Shown one piece after another: positions 30,061 to 38,258 of a stretch of DNA of 64,000 nt. Source of the DNA: a bacterium (lineage in GTDB: Bacteria > Bacillota > Bacilli > Lactobacillales > Streptococcaceae); assembly GCA_905221095.1 (NCBI GenBank), contig CAJNBV010000005.1:97284-161283 (forward strand), in the 5' to 3' direction. How positions within the stretch are numbered: position 1 is the stretch's first letter; every line of letters begins with the position of its first letter. The position numbers and the translations under genes are program-made. The notes under the pieces are model-generated. The model did not search any database. It saw nothing but the letters and a program-made list of their open reading frames with translations, and was not told the DNA's origin.

Positions 30061-32217
30061 GTGAAAAGCAATTTTAACAAAATCCAAAAAGCCATCGGTA
30101 CCAGACTGGGTTTTGTCCTAACCCTTTTAATCCTATATTGGCTCAAAACCTTATTAGCCTATACCGTTGACTTTAATTTAGATATTCAAGTAGGAAAATT
30201 GCAAGGAAATTACCTTGCCTTTATCGCCTTTTTCAATCCCCTTCCTTTGGGGTTACTCCTGCTGGCTCTAGCCCTCTACGCTCGGTCAACCAAGATCTTT
30301 TATGGTCTGAGTATTGCTATTTACAGCCTTTTGTTTATTTGGCTCTATTCCAATGTCTTTTACTATCGAGAATTTAGCGACTTTATCACGGCCAATACCA
30401 TGAAGGTGGTCAGCAAGGTGTCTGTTGGTACTGCGGAACTAGAGTTACTGCGTCCTTGGGATTTCATCTATTTTATGGATTTCCCACTGCTGGCTTTCCT
30501 TTTCTTTAAAAAATTCATCCAGCTGGATAGGAGACCCTTCAAATTCCGCTCCAGTGTTGCTATCACTGCACTCTCAGCTCTGCTCTTTTCTGCTAATCTT
30601 TTCTTGGCTGAAATTGAGCGTCCCGATCTCCTATCGCGAGGATTTTCTAATTACTATGTTGTACGTGCCCTCAGTTTACCAGCCTTTTTAGGCTATAGTG
30701 CCAACCAATCCTATAGCGCCAACAAAGAACGTGCCAAGGCCTCTGAGACTGATCTTCAACCTATTACAGATTATATTCAAGAACATTCTGCTAAGCCCAA
30801 CCCAGACTATTTTAGCTTGGCTAAAGGGAAAAATGTGATTTATCTCCACTTGGAGAGTTTCCAGCAATTCCTGCTTGACTATAAACTCAACCTAGATGGA
30901 ACTGAGCATGAAGTCACTCCCTTCCTTAATTCCCTCTACCATTCGCAATCAACCCTAGCCTTTTCGAATATCTTTAACCAAGTCAAGGCTGGTAAAACCT
31001 CAGATGCGGAAACCATGCTAGAGACCGGTTTGTTTGGACTTGACCAAGGTTCCTTTATGGTCAACTACGGTGGCACCAATACCCAGCAGGCAGCGCCTTT
31101 TATCCTATCAAAAAACGGCTATAAATCAAGTGCTGTCTTTCACGGTAATATCGGGACCTTCTGGAATCGAAATACGACCTACAAACAATGGGGCTACCAA
31201 TACTTCTTTGATGCTTCCTATTTTACCAAGCAAGACAGTAGCAATTCTTTCCAATATGGTTTAAATGATAAAATCATGATGAAAGATTCTATTCAGTATC
31301 TGGAGCATTTACAGCAGCCTTTTTATGCTAAGTATATCACGGTGTCTAATCACTATCCTTATGCTAGCAATCTGACTGGCGATGAACTTGGTTTCCCCTT
31401 GGCCAAAACCAAAGATGAAACTATCAATGGCTACTTCCAAACCGCCAACTATCTGGATAGTGCCATCAAGGCTTTCTTTGACTATCTCAAAGAAAGTGGC
31501 CTCTATGAAAAATCCATCATCGTCATTTATGGAGACCATTATGGCATTTCCAATTCCCGCAATCCTGACCTGGCACCTTTGATTGGCAAGACTTCTGAGA
31601 ACTGGTCTAATTACGATAATGCTATGTTGCAACGAGTGCCTTTTATGGTGGTCATGCCTGGTTATGAAAAGGGACAAATTATCAATACCTACGGTGGACA
31701 AATCGATATCTTACCGACTCTCGAACACCTCCTTGGTATTGAGTCCAATTCCTTCCTTCAGGTTGGGCAAGACCTCCTATCACCAGATCATCAAGAAATC
31801 GTTGCCTTTCGAACTGCAAATTCCTTCGTCACACCTAAATACACCAGTTATGACGGACGAACCTACTATACTGAGAGCGGTCTTGAAATCAGTAATCTTG
31901 ATGAACAAGCTCAGACTGAACTAGAAATCGTTCGTCAAGCAGCCAGTCAACAGCTGAAAATTAGCGATCAGATTCAAACTGGCGATTTGATACGTTTCTA
32001 CCAAGCAGATCATCTTGGAAAAGTTGATACAGAAAGTATTTCTTACCTCAATTCTTTACCAATTCTGCAAAAGATTGAGCAAGAAAAAGGAAGTCAGTCA
32101 ACGAGCCTCTTTAGCCAACGACAAGGCAAAACCAGTACTGACCTTTTCAAGGCACCAAGTTACCAAGAACTCCACCCAGAGTCGGCAGAAACAGAAACAG
32201 AATCAAAATCACAATAA
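30061..32217 (+). CDS. LtaS-type membrane sulfatase / phosphoglycerol transferase
   Basis: A 718-residue protein with five N-terminal membrane helices (up to about residue 185) and an extracellular sulfatase-fold domain. Metal-site and catalytic features match LtaS relatives: YLHLESFQQFLL (about 261), the nucleophile Thr in KAGKTSDAETML (about 308), HGNIGTFWNRN and YGDHYGIS (about 483). The C-terminus is a Gln/Glu/Ser-rich tail. GTG 30061 is preceded by AGGAAG; the in-frame ATG 22 codons earlier lies upstream of the promoter -10. Mitis-group streptococci use ribitol-type teichoic acids, so the real product may not be glycerophosphate LTA. It is the only long plus-strand gene in this part of the window and is monocistronic. 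Confidence 0.85.
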   Translation: MKSNFNKIQKAIGTRLGFVLTLLILYWLKTLLAYTVDFNLDIQVGKLQGNYLAFIAFFNPLPLGLLLLALALYARSTKIFYGLSIAIYSLLFIWLYSNVFYYREFSDFITANTMKVVSKVSVGTAELELLRPWDFIYFMDFPLLAFLFFKKFIQLDRRPFKFRSSVAITALSALLFSANLFLAEIERPDLLSRGFSNYYVVRALSLPAFLGYSANQSYSANKERAKASETDLQPITDYIQEHSAKPNPDYFSLAKGKNVIYLHLESFQQFLLDYKLNLDGTEHEVTPFLNSLYHSQSTLAFSNIFNQVKAGKTSDAETMLETGLFGLDQGSFMVNYGGTNTQQAAPFILSKNGYKSSAVFHGNIGTFWNRNTTYKQWGYQYFFDASYFTKQDSSNSFQYGLNDKIMMKDSIQYLEHLQQPFYAKYITVSNHYPYASNLTGDELGFPLAKTKDETINGYFQTANYLDSAIKAFFDYLKESGLYEKSIIVIYGDHYGISNSRNPDLAPLIGKTSENWSNYDNAMLQRVPFMVVMPGYEKGQIINTYGGQIDILPTLEHLLGIESNSFLQVGQDLLSPDHQEIVAFRTANSFVTPKYTSYDGRTYYTESGLEISNLDEQAQTELEIVRQAASQQLKISDQIQTGDLIRFYQADHLGKVDTESISYLNSLPILQKIEQEKGSQSTSLFSQRQGKTSTDLFKAPSYQELHPESAETETESKSQ

Positions 32218-32218
32218 A

Positions 32219-32253
32219 AAATGCTCTTCCGCCTTGGAGGAGCATTTCTTTTT
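32219..32253 (+). terminator. Terminator of the LtaS-like gene
   Basis: A 12-bp stem AAATGCTCTTCC/GGAGGAGCATTT (one G-U pair), then TTTCTTTTT. Confidence 0.9.
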
Positions 32254-32254
32254 A

Positions 32255-32284
32255 TCAATGAAAATCAAAGAGCAAACTAGGAAA
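32255..32284 (+). repeat. BOX element remnant (one end only)
   Basis: About 30 bases match the BOX end TCAATGAAAATCAAAGAGCA and the following AACTAGGAA; downstream sequence no longer resembles BOX. It lies in the 32254-32428 gap, which otherwise shows only a weak 39-codon ORF. Confidence 0.7.
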
Positions 32285-32334
32285 CTAACCTCAATTTAAC
32301 TTTAAGATTGTAGGTAGAGAGGTGTATCAGTAAT

Positions 32335-32454
32335 ATGTGGCTGTCAAGTTTAGTGACGAAGATAGATGAGAAAATAAATCAGCTTCAGCAAGTATCTGGA
32401 AAATTTGATTTTATAGAAAAGCCTTTTGTCACAAACTCAATATACTATCAATAA
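32335..32454 (+). CDS. Possible 39-residue peptide of unknown function
   Basis: ATG 32335 opens a 39-codon frame (MWLSSLVTKIDEKINQLQQ at the start) with an amphipathic, Lys/Gln-rich character. The only SD-like sequence (AGAGGTG) is 12 bases from the ATG, which is far. The 3' end overlaps the antisense small membrane protein gene at 32429 by 26 bases. It could be a gene remnant next to the broken BOX element. I recognise no family. Confidence 0.2.
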   Translation: MWLSSLVTKIDEKINQLQQVSGKFDFIEKPFVTNSIYYQ

Positions 32455-32647
32455 ATAATATTATAGAAGCAACAATAATTATCATTTCACCTATCTGCAT
32501 AATCCTATTTCGAAATCTAAATATATTTTCTATCAAAAATACTTGGATCACACACATTATAGGAATTAACGTTTTTGAAATTGAAAAATATCCAAATAAA
32601 TAAACTATAAACAACAATAATAGAACTATATTATATTTCTTATTCAA
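32429..32647 (-). CDS. Small two-helix membrane protein of unknown function
   Basis: A 72-residue hydrophobic protein with one helix at about 6-40 (possibly split by ISKTLIP) and another at about 53-72, and a basic loop FRFRNR between them. The start codon is TTG 32647, supported by a strong GGGAGG seven bases upstream, with no competing ATG nearby. It is AT-rich and stands between the LtaS-like gene and the ABC-2 operon, with no clear operon partner; it lies downstream of the ABC operon by about 110 bases. No family recognised. Confidence 0.55.
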   Translation of the reverse strand: MNKKYNIVLLLLFIVYLFGYFSISKTLIPIMCVIQVFLIENIFRFRNRIMQIGEMIIIVASIILFIDSILSL

Positions 32648-32760
32648 AACATTCCTCCCTATATTTTTTTATTACCAATCTTAATAATTTACAACCACAT
32701 TTTAACAAACTTTGAAAGTGTTTTGTCAAATGAAATTTATCAAGATAGTAACCATCTAAC

Positions 32761-34395
32761 TCATCTTTTTTCTATCTCTACCAATATGCGTGATAGGTAG
32801 TAATGATAACCAAAAATAGCAAGACCAAGCAGGAGGATAAGAACTCCTACTCCCAAGCTGATTGCAAGGACAGGGGAGAGAGACTGAACCAAGAATGAAC
32901 TCACAATGACTGAAATCAACAAGATCAAACAATAAATTAAGAGTAAAACTATTGCTACTATACGATTTGAACGATTCACCAGGTCCGTAATGTTACTCCA
33001 ATTGGTTGACAGATTTTTCACGTCCTTAAAGTAATGGTGGCAAGAAAGGATGACACTGGCAAGGGTCCAGACTACAAGAAGGTAAATCATCGAAAGTATG
33101 GGCAAGCCTAAATATAGAGAAAGACCAAGTAAAGTCAGGACTGGTAAAAAGGACTGGACAGCAAATATAATCCAAAATTTCACTTTCACATAACGAGCAA
33201 AGTCAAAGGGTAAACTCTTAAGAAAATCAACATTTTCCCTCTCCAAGGATAAGGCAATTGAATGCAGGCTGGTGATATTGTTATTGACAACAGCTAGAAA
33301 GAGACCTATAAAAAACAAGGGTAACCAGTATGGAGGATGAATGTCTGGAACTATCTGAGAATCTCGGATTTTGGAAATCAAACCGATCATCATGAGATAA
33401 GGAAGGAAAGCACTTGTAAAAAGCACTGTAATCACGCCAGTCCCCTGTTCCAAAAGGGTGAGGTGGTAGCGTAAAACCATACGGAAAAAGCCTTTTTTAG
33501 TAGTTGAAACCCCCTCCTTACTGCGACGTTCTTTTTTGACCTTCTCCTCACTATTAAGTAGGATCACATCATAAAAACGAGGCAAAACCTTCTTTTTGGT
33601 CAGGTAAAGCAAGAAAACAGTTAGAGCAATCCAAGCGAGCAGGCCTAGGATGGATTCTATCGAAAAAGGCTCCACAGCTATTTTGTAAAAGAGATGAATA
33701 GGGTAAAGGAGAAATGGAATATCTCTAACTCTGTCAACTATATCTCCAGAAGTCGACTGTAGAAAGAAGACAAATATTAAAGGTATGAGAACTCCTATCC
33801 CAATCATCACATTCGCAAAAATAGACTGATACTTTCTAAAAAGTGCAGTTTGAGCCAAGAAATGCACTGCCACTACCATCACTAAAGTAACAGAGACAAA
33901 TAATAAGGATAAAGACAGCAGCATCAAAGGCAAGCCCAGCCAAAGAGAAGGAGCTAGCCTAATGTAGAGGACCAGAAAATAAGCTAGGATTGGTACAATT
34001 CCAGTTAGAGCTGGCAAGAGAACAGACAGTCCTTTAGCAATTATAATCTCTGATTCTTTAAAGGCATAGGGCCTATACGATACCAAGTCCTTACTCTCAT
34101 AAAAGACATTGTAAAATGCAGTGAAAGAAGTTGAAAAGGCCAGCACCAGTAAAATAGCAACCATCGTACTAAAAAGACTGGGCATTTCCTCAAAAGGAAA
34201 ACGAAAGGCTATATTTATAAACATGAAGAGCATCAAGAGACTGGAAAAAATGTAAGAACTTAGGACTCTAGCGGAAACATTTACTTTTTTCCCAGGATTT
34301 TTAGCTTGCTTCTTTCGTAGGTTAGCCAGATTAGCTTCTTGAGATGAATAGAGGATATTGATATCAACTAATTTTTTAATGACCTTGAGACGCAT
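32761..34395 (-). CDS. ABC transporter permease, large ABC-2/EcsB-like exporter subunit
   Basis: A 544-residue protein with 12 or so hydrophobic segments in two clusters (about 45-260 and 320-540), and a soluble N-terminus of about 45 residues rich in Lys/Asn. It starts at MRLKVIKKLVDINILYSSQE after GGAGG; nine more codons upstream overlap the ATPase gene. It overlaps the ATPase gene by 20 bases, so the two make one transporter. The resemblance is to exporters of the EcsB / ABC-2 group. The cargo cannot be told. Confidence 0.8.
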   Translation of the reverse strand: MRLKVIKKLVDINILYSSQEANLANLRKKQAKNPGKKVNVSARVLSSYIFSSLLMLFMFINIAFRFPFEEMPSLFSTMVAILLVLAFSTSFTAFYNVFYESKDLVSYRPYAFKESEIIIAKGLSVLLPALTGIVPILAYFLVLYIRLAPSLWLGLPLMLLSLSLLFVSVTLVMVVAVHFLAQTALFRKYQSIFANVMIGIGVLIPLIFVFFLQSTSGDIVDRVRDIPFLLYPIHLFYKIAVEPFSIESILGLLAWIALTVFLLYLTKKKVLPRFYDVILLNSEEKVKKERRSKEGVSTTKKGFFRMVLRYHLTLLEQGTGVITVLFTSAFLPYLMMIGLISKIRDSQIVPDIHPPYWLPLFFIGLFLAVVNNNITSLHSIALSLERENVDFLKSLPFDFARYVKVKFWIIFAVQSFLPVLTLLGLSLYLGLPILSMIYLLVVWTLASVILSCHHYFKDVKNLSTNWSNITDLVNRSNRIVAIVLLLIYCLILLISVIVSSFLVQSLSPVLAISLGVGVLILLLGLAIFGYHYYLSRILVEIEKR

Positions 34396-35125
34396 CTGTA
34401 ACCTCCTCTTTTCTACCAGCAAGACTAAGGTAGATACTTTCCAAAGACTGGTCTGGGTAATCTTTTCTCAAGTCCTCCACGCTACCACAATAAATCAAAT
34501 GCCCTTTTTTCAAAATGGCAATCCGATCACAGACTTGCTCGGCCACCTCTAGGACATGGGTTGAAAACAAAACTGTCTTGCCTTTTTGTGCATGTTCCTT
34601 CATCATTTGCTTCAAATCAAAAGCAGCTTGGGGATCCAAACCAGTCAAGGGTTCGTCCAAGACCCAAATATCGGGATCAGACAAGAGTGCCCCGATGACA
34701 AAGACTTTCTGACGCATTCCGTGAGAAAGAGTTTCAATAACCTGATAGCGATTTTCAGCAAAATCAAAAACGCTCAATAGCCTAGCTAGACTAGCTTCCA
34801 AGTCAGAGCTGCTCAGATCATAGGATGAGGCGATTAATTCCCAAAATTCATTGGCCGTTAAGCGTAAAAATAAGTCAGGCGAGTCTGCTACATAGCCAAT
34901 CTTTCGTTTAATAGCCAAGCGATTTTCCGATAAATCCTGACCATCTACCAAAATACGACCACTGCTGGGTGAAATAATACTGACTAGCGATTTTATGGTG
35001 GTCGATTTTCCAGCCCCATTATGGCCAATCAAGCCCATAATCTCCCCATTTTCAATCTGCAAATTGAGATTGCTCAAGGCCTCTTTATCACCATACAACT
35101 TACTAACATTTTGAAATTCAATCAT
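34376..35125 (-). CDS. ABC transporter ATP-binding protein
   Basis: A 249-residue ATPase partner of the permease at 32761. Walker A is GHNGAGKST (about 36-44), the signature is LSHGMRQK (the form common in ABC-2 export ATPases), Walker B is IWVLDEPLTGLD and the H-loop FSTHVLE. The start is MIEFQNVSKLYGD after AGGAG. A TATAAT element is at 35165-35160, without an obvious -35. It is a two-gene operon. Confidence 0.88.
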   Translation of the reverse strand: MIEFQNVSKLYGDKEALSNLNLQIENGEIMGLIGHNGAGKSTTIKSLVSIISPSSGRILVDGQDLSENRLAIKRKIGYVADSPDLFLRLTANEFWELIASSYDLSSSDLEASLARLLSVFDFAENRYQVIETLSHGMRQKVFVIGALLSDPDIWVLDEPLTGLDPQAAFDLKQMMKEHAQKGKTVLFSTHVLEVAEQVCDRIAILKKGHLIYCGSVEDLRKDYPDQSLESIYLSLAGRKEEVTDASQGH

Positions 35126-35232
35126 GGGATGACTCCTATCTTTATCTATATTACATACTATTATACTAGCACTTTGATACAAAAAAATCAATACTTTATT
35201 TTAAGTAGTTAAAATAGTTTCCTTCTATTTTG

Positions 35233-35246
35233 CGCAAACGTTTGCG
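35233..35246 (+). promoter_or_regulatory. LacI-family operator (MalR or CcpA type) at the amylase promoter
   Basis: CGCAAACGTTTGCG is a perfect 14-bp palindrome of the kind bound by LacI/GalR regulators, especially streptococcal MalR. Its right half overlaps the -35 box, so binding should repress. Confidence 0.75.
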
Positions 35247-35270
35247 TTAGGAGATACTTTATGATAGAAT
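35242..35270 (+). promoter_or_regulatory. Promoter of the alpha-amylase gene
   Basis: TTGCGT (35242-35247), a 17-base spacer and TAGAAT (35265-35270); the start codon is at 35304 behind AGAGGA. Confidence 0.75.
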
Positions 35271-35303
35271 AAAGAACAAGATTGACAAGTAAGAGGAAAA
35301 ACA

Positions 35304-36758
35304 ATGCAAAATCAAACACTCATTCAATACTTTGAATGGTATCTGCCCCACGACGGCCAACACTGGACGCGTCTGGCTGAAGATGCTCCACACCTAGCTG
35401 ATCTGGGAATTAGTCACGTCTGGATGCCACCAGCTTTTAAGGCTACCAATGAAAAAGATGTGGGCTATGGGGTCTATGACTTATTTGACCTTGGAGAGTT
35501 TAACCAAAAAGGGACTGTCCGCACCAAGTATGGTTTCAAAGAAGACTATCTTCAAGTGATTCAAGCCCTAAAAGCACAGGGAATTCAACCAATGGCCGAT
35601 GTGGTTCTCAACCACAAGGCTGCGGCCGATCACATGGAAGCCTTTCAGGTTATCGAAGTGGACCCTATAGACCGTACAGTGGAACTTGGAGAACCATTCA
35701 CCATCAATGGCTGGACTAGTTTTACCTTCGATGGTCGCCAAGATACCTACAATGACTTCCACTGGCATTGGTACCACTTCACCGGTACAGACTATGATGC
35801 CAAACGCCGAAAGTCTGGGATTTATCTGATTCAAGGAGACAACAAGGGCTGGGCCAACGAGGAATTGGTCGATAACGAAAACGGTAACTACGACTACCTC
35901 ATGTATGCCGACCTAGACTTTAAGCATCCTGAAGTGATCAAAAACATCTATGACTGGGCTGACTGGTTCATGGAAACGACTGGTATTGCTGGTTTCCGCT
36001 TAGATGCCGTCAAACACATCGACTCCTTCTTTATGCGCAATTTCATCCGCGATATGAAGGAAAAATACGGTGACGATTTCTACGTTTTTGGTGAATTTTG
36101 GAACCCAGACAAGGAAGCCAATCTGGACTATCTTGAAAAAACAGAAGAACGCTTTGACCTTGTCGATGTTCGACTCCACCAGAATCTCTTTGATGCTAGC
36201 CGAGCTGGTTCCAACTACGACCTTCGTGGCATTTTCACGGATAGCTTGGTTGAACTCAAGCCTGACAAGGCTGTAACCTTTGTCGACAACCATGATACCC
36301 AACGAGGACAAGCCCTTGAGTCGACTGTTGAAGAATGGTTCAAACCAGCAGCCTATGCCCTCATTCTGTTACGCAAAAATGGCCTTCCATGTGTCTTTTA
36401 CGGCGACTACTATGGGATTTCAGGGCAATATGCTCAACAAGATTTCAAAGAAGTCCTTGATCGCCTCCTAACCATCCGAAAAGATTTGGCCTATGGAGAA
36501 CAAACAGACTACTTTGATGACGCAAACTGTATCGGTTGGGTACGTTCAGGTGCTGAAAATCAATCCCCAATCGCAGTCTTGATTTCAAATGACCAAGAAA
36601 ACAGCAAATCAATGTTTGTCGGCCAAGAATGGACTAATCAAACCTTTGTAGATTTACTTGGAAACCACCAAGGTCAAGTCACAATTGATGAAGAAGGTTA
36701 TGGACAATTCCCAGTCTCAGAAAGATCTGTAAGTGTCTGGGCAGCCAATACAATCTAA
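35304..36758 (+). CDS. amyA: Cytoplasmic alpha-amylase (glycoside hydrolase family 13)
   Basis: A 484-residue GH13 enzyme hydrolysing alpha-1,4-glucans or maltodextrins inside the cell. Conserved regions are ADVVLNHKA (about 100), GFRLDAVKHID with the nucleophile Asp (about 230), VFGEFWN with the acid/base Glu (about 263) and FVDNHDTQ (about 328). There is no signal peptide, which fits intracellular use of imported maltodextrins. It is a single gene with its own promoter, a MalR/CcpA-like operator and a terminator. Confidence 0.95.
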   Translation: MQNQTLIQYFEWYLPHDGQHWTRLAEDAPHLADLGISHVWMPPAFKATNEKDVGYGVYDLFDLGEFNQKGTVRTKYGFKEDYLQVIQALKAQGIQPMADVVLNHKAAADHMEAFQVIEVDPIDRTVELGEPFTINGWTSFTFDGRQDTYNDFHWHWYHFTGTDYDAKRRKSGIYLIQGDNKGWANEELVDNENGNYDYLMYADLDFKHPEVIKNIYDWADWFMETTGIAGFRLDAVKHIDSFFMRNFIRDMKEKYGDDFYVFGEFWNPDKEANLDYLEKTEERFDLVDVRLHQNLFDASRAGSNYDLRGIFTDSLVELKPDKAVTFVDNHDTQRGQALESTVEEWFKPAAYALILLRKNGLPCVFYGDYYGISGQYAQQDFKEVLDRLLTIRKDLAYGEQTDYFDDANCIGWVRSGAENQSPIAVLISNDQENSKSMFVGQEWTNQTFVDLLGNHQGQVTIDEEGYGQFPVSERSVSVWAANTI

Positions 36759-36774
36759 CATACAATGATAAGCA

Positions 36775-36804
36775 AGCCAGGTCCAATCGGATTTGGCTTT
36801 TTTT
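36775..36804 (+). terminator. Terminator of the alpha-amylase gene
   Basis: The 10-bp stem AGCCAGGTCC/GGATTTGGCT with a 4-base loop is followed by TTTTTTT. Confidence 0.9.
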
Positions 36805-36813
36805 GTATGAAAA

Positions 36814-36837
36814 AGACCTACCCAAATGGATAGATCT
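36814..36837 (-). terminator. Terminator of the HNH membrane protein gene
   Basis: The 10-bp stem AGATCTATCC/GGGTAGGTCT (two G-U pairs), with loop ATTT, runs into TTTTT on the minus strand, facing the amylase terminator. Confidence 0.65.
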
Positions 36838-36916
36838 TTGAACACCTATATTTTTGTAAAAATTATATCACTAATTGACACATTCTGTTCTAAAACATTA
36901 CAATTTTCATCTAAAT

Positions 36917-38188
36917 CTATAGAATTTTATCTGATTTTGTTCTATTACATTTCCAACATAATGTTTGTAAATTACTTTCAGTAGACATTCCACCCTTTGA
37001 AATTGGAATAATATGATCCACTTCTAGCAATAATAAATCTTGTTGAGCAGTAGATGCTCCGCAATATTGGCAAGTATAACAGTCCCTTTCTTTTACATAC
37101 TCACGTAATTTTTTAGTCATTAATGAACGTTGAACTTTAGCACTTTTCTTATACTTAACTTGCTCATCCATATAAGTAATTAATAATTCAATTATTTCCT
37201 CATTTAGTGTAATTGAGGTAACTTGACTAGAATTACCACCTGCACTAACATATTGAAAAATATAGGTAGGAAAATTAAAATTAATTTGGGGAACTTCAAT
37301 GTTGGTATAATATAAAAATTCGTCTTTATAATACTTTAAAATAAACTGTGGAGGATTTAAACTCTTTAAAATTCTTGCTAATCTATTATCAAGATTCTCT
37401 TTAGCATTAAGAAATCGTGATACTTGTTCACCAATTTCTTGAATACGCTGTAGATTTTCTTCGTTAGGCTTAAAATCAAAATACTTACATAAATACTTAA
37501 AAGGTTCTAACTCTGCATTTCTCACAACTTGTAGTGAAGCATTATAAACATATTTAGATTGATAATCAATAACGTTCCTATCACGTTGAATATTATACAA
37601 ACTTGTATTTTGTCCTTTAGCTACATGAGCATATTTATATTTATCAAAACTTGTAGATTGTAAGCTTACCTCATCAAACTTCTCAACATATTTAGCTATT
37701 TCATTATATTCTGTAACAAAAGAATCGATTTGTATTTTATTCCGAATAAATTCATCACTTAAAAAGTAATGTTTTTTCATATTATAACGAACAAGCCTAT
37801 AAATTAAATAAATCCAACCAATCCAAGGAATAAAGAACGCAACAATAAACTTGATAATTTCATTATTTTTTCTTTTGAATTTATTTAATTTAATTTTATT
37901 GCGCTCTTCTTCTATTACACTTATTGGTATTTCAATAGATGAGGGAGATGAGTATATTTCATCTATAGATTTATTTATTGTATCTCTGTTACTATTAACA
38001 GCTGTATCTTTTTTACTATCTTTAATATACAACCAATAGAAAAGGAAAGCAAATACGGAACTAAAAATAATTTGAGATATAAATTGTTGGAAACCTAGTT
38101 GGTCAATAATTTTTTTGGAATCAAATATAAATCCAATTGTTCCTATACCAAAAAATATACTTAAAGCAAGATAAATTTTTCTTTTCAT
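36917..38188 (-). CDS. Membrane-anchored HNH endonuclease-like protein, function unknown
   Basis: A 423-residue protein. Two hydrophobic helices lie near the N-terminus (about 3-21 and 36-53), then a polar linker, a third helix pair region (about 110-135), a mostly helical charged middle of about 140-350, and a C-terminal HNH zinc-finger nuclease. The nuclease motif is complete: CxxC at Cys373/Cys376, the DH pair Asp391-His392 in EVDHIIPISKGG, Asn406, and CxxCN at Cys411/Cys414. It is visibly AT-rich relative to amyA and alaS and, as I recall, absent from that position in reference pneumococci. Such a fusion of membrane anchor and HNH suggests a DNA-targeting defence or DNA-uptake related role; that is inference. 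Confidence 0.7.
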   Translation of the reverse strand: MKRKIYLALSIFFGIGTIGFIFDSKKIIDQLGFQQFISQIIFSSVFAFLFYWLYIKDSKKDTAVNSNRDTINKSIDEIYSSPSSIEIPISVIEEERNKIKLNKFKRKNNEIIKFIVAFFIPWIGWIYLIYRLVRYNMKKHYFLSDEFIRNKIQIDSFVTEYNEIAKYVEKFDEVSLQSTSFDKYKYAHVAKGQNTSLYNIQRDRNVIDYQSKYVYNASLQVVRNAELEPFKYLCKYFDFKPNEENLQRIQEIGEQVSRFLNAKENLDNRLARILKSLNPPQFILKYYKDEFLYYTNIEVPQINFNFPTYIFQYVSAGGNSSQVTSITLNEEIIELLITYMDEQVKYKKSAKVQRSLMTKKLREYVKERDCYTCQYCGASTAQQDLLLLEVDHIIPISKGGMSTESNLQTLCWKCNRTKSDKIL

Positions 38189-38258
38189 AAGAATACTCTC
38201 TTAACAATATCTTTTCAACTCTTAATTTTTAAAATAATCAAAGAATTAATAATCGAGT

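Noticed and set aside
36917..38188. HNH gene as a homing endonuclease of an intron
   Set aside because: It does not interrupt a gene, shows no intron structure and has membrane helices, which homing enzymes lack.
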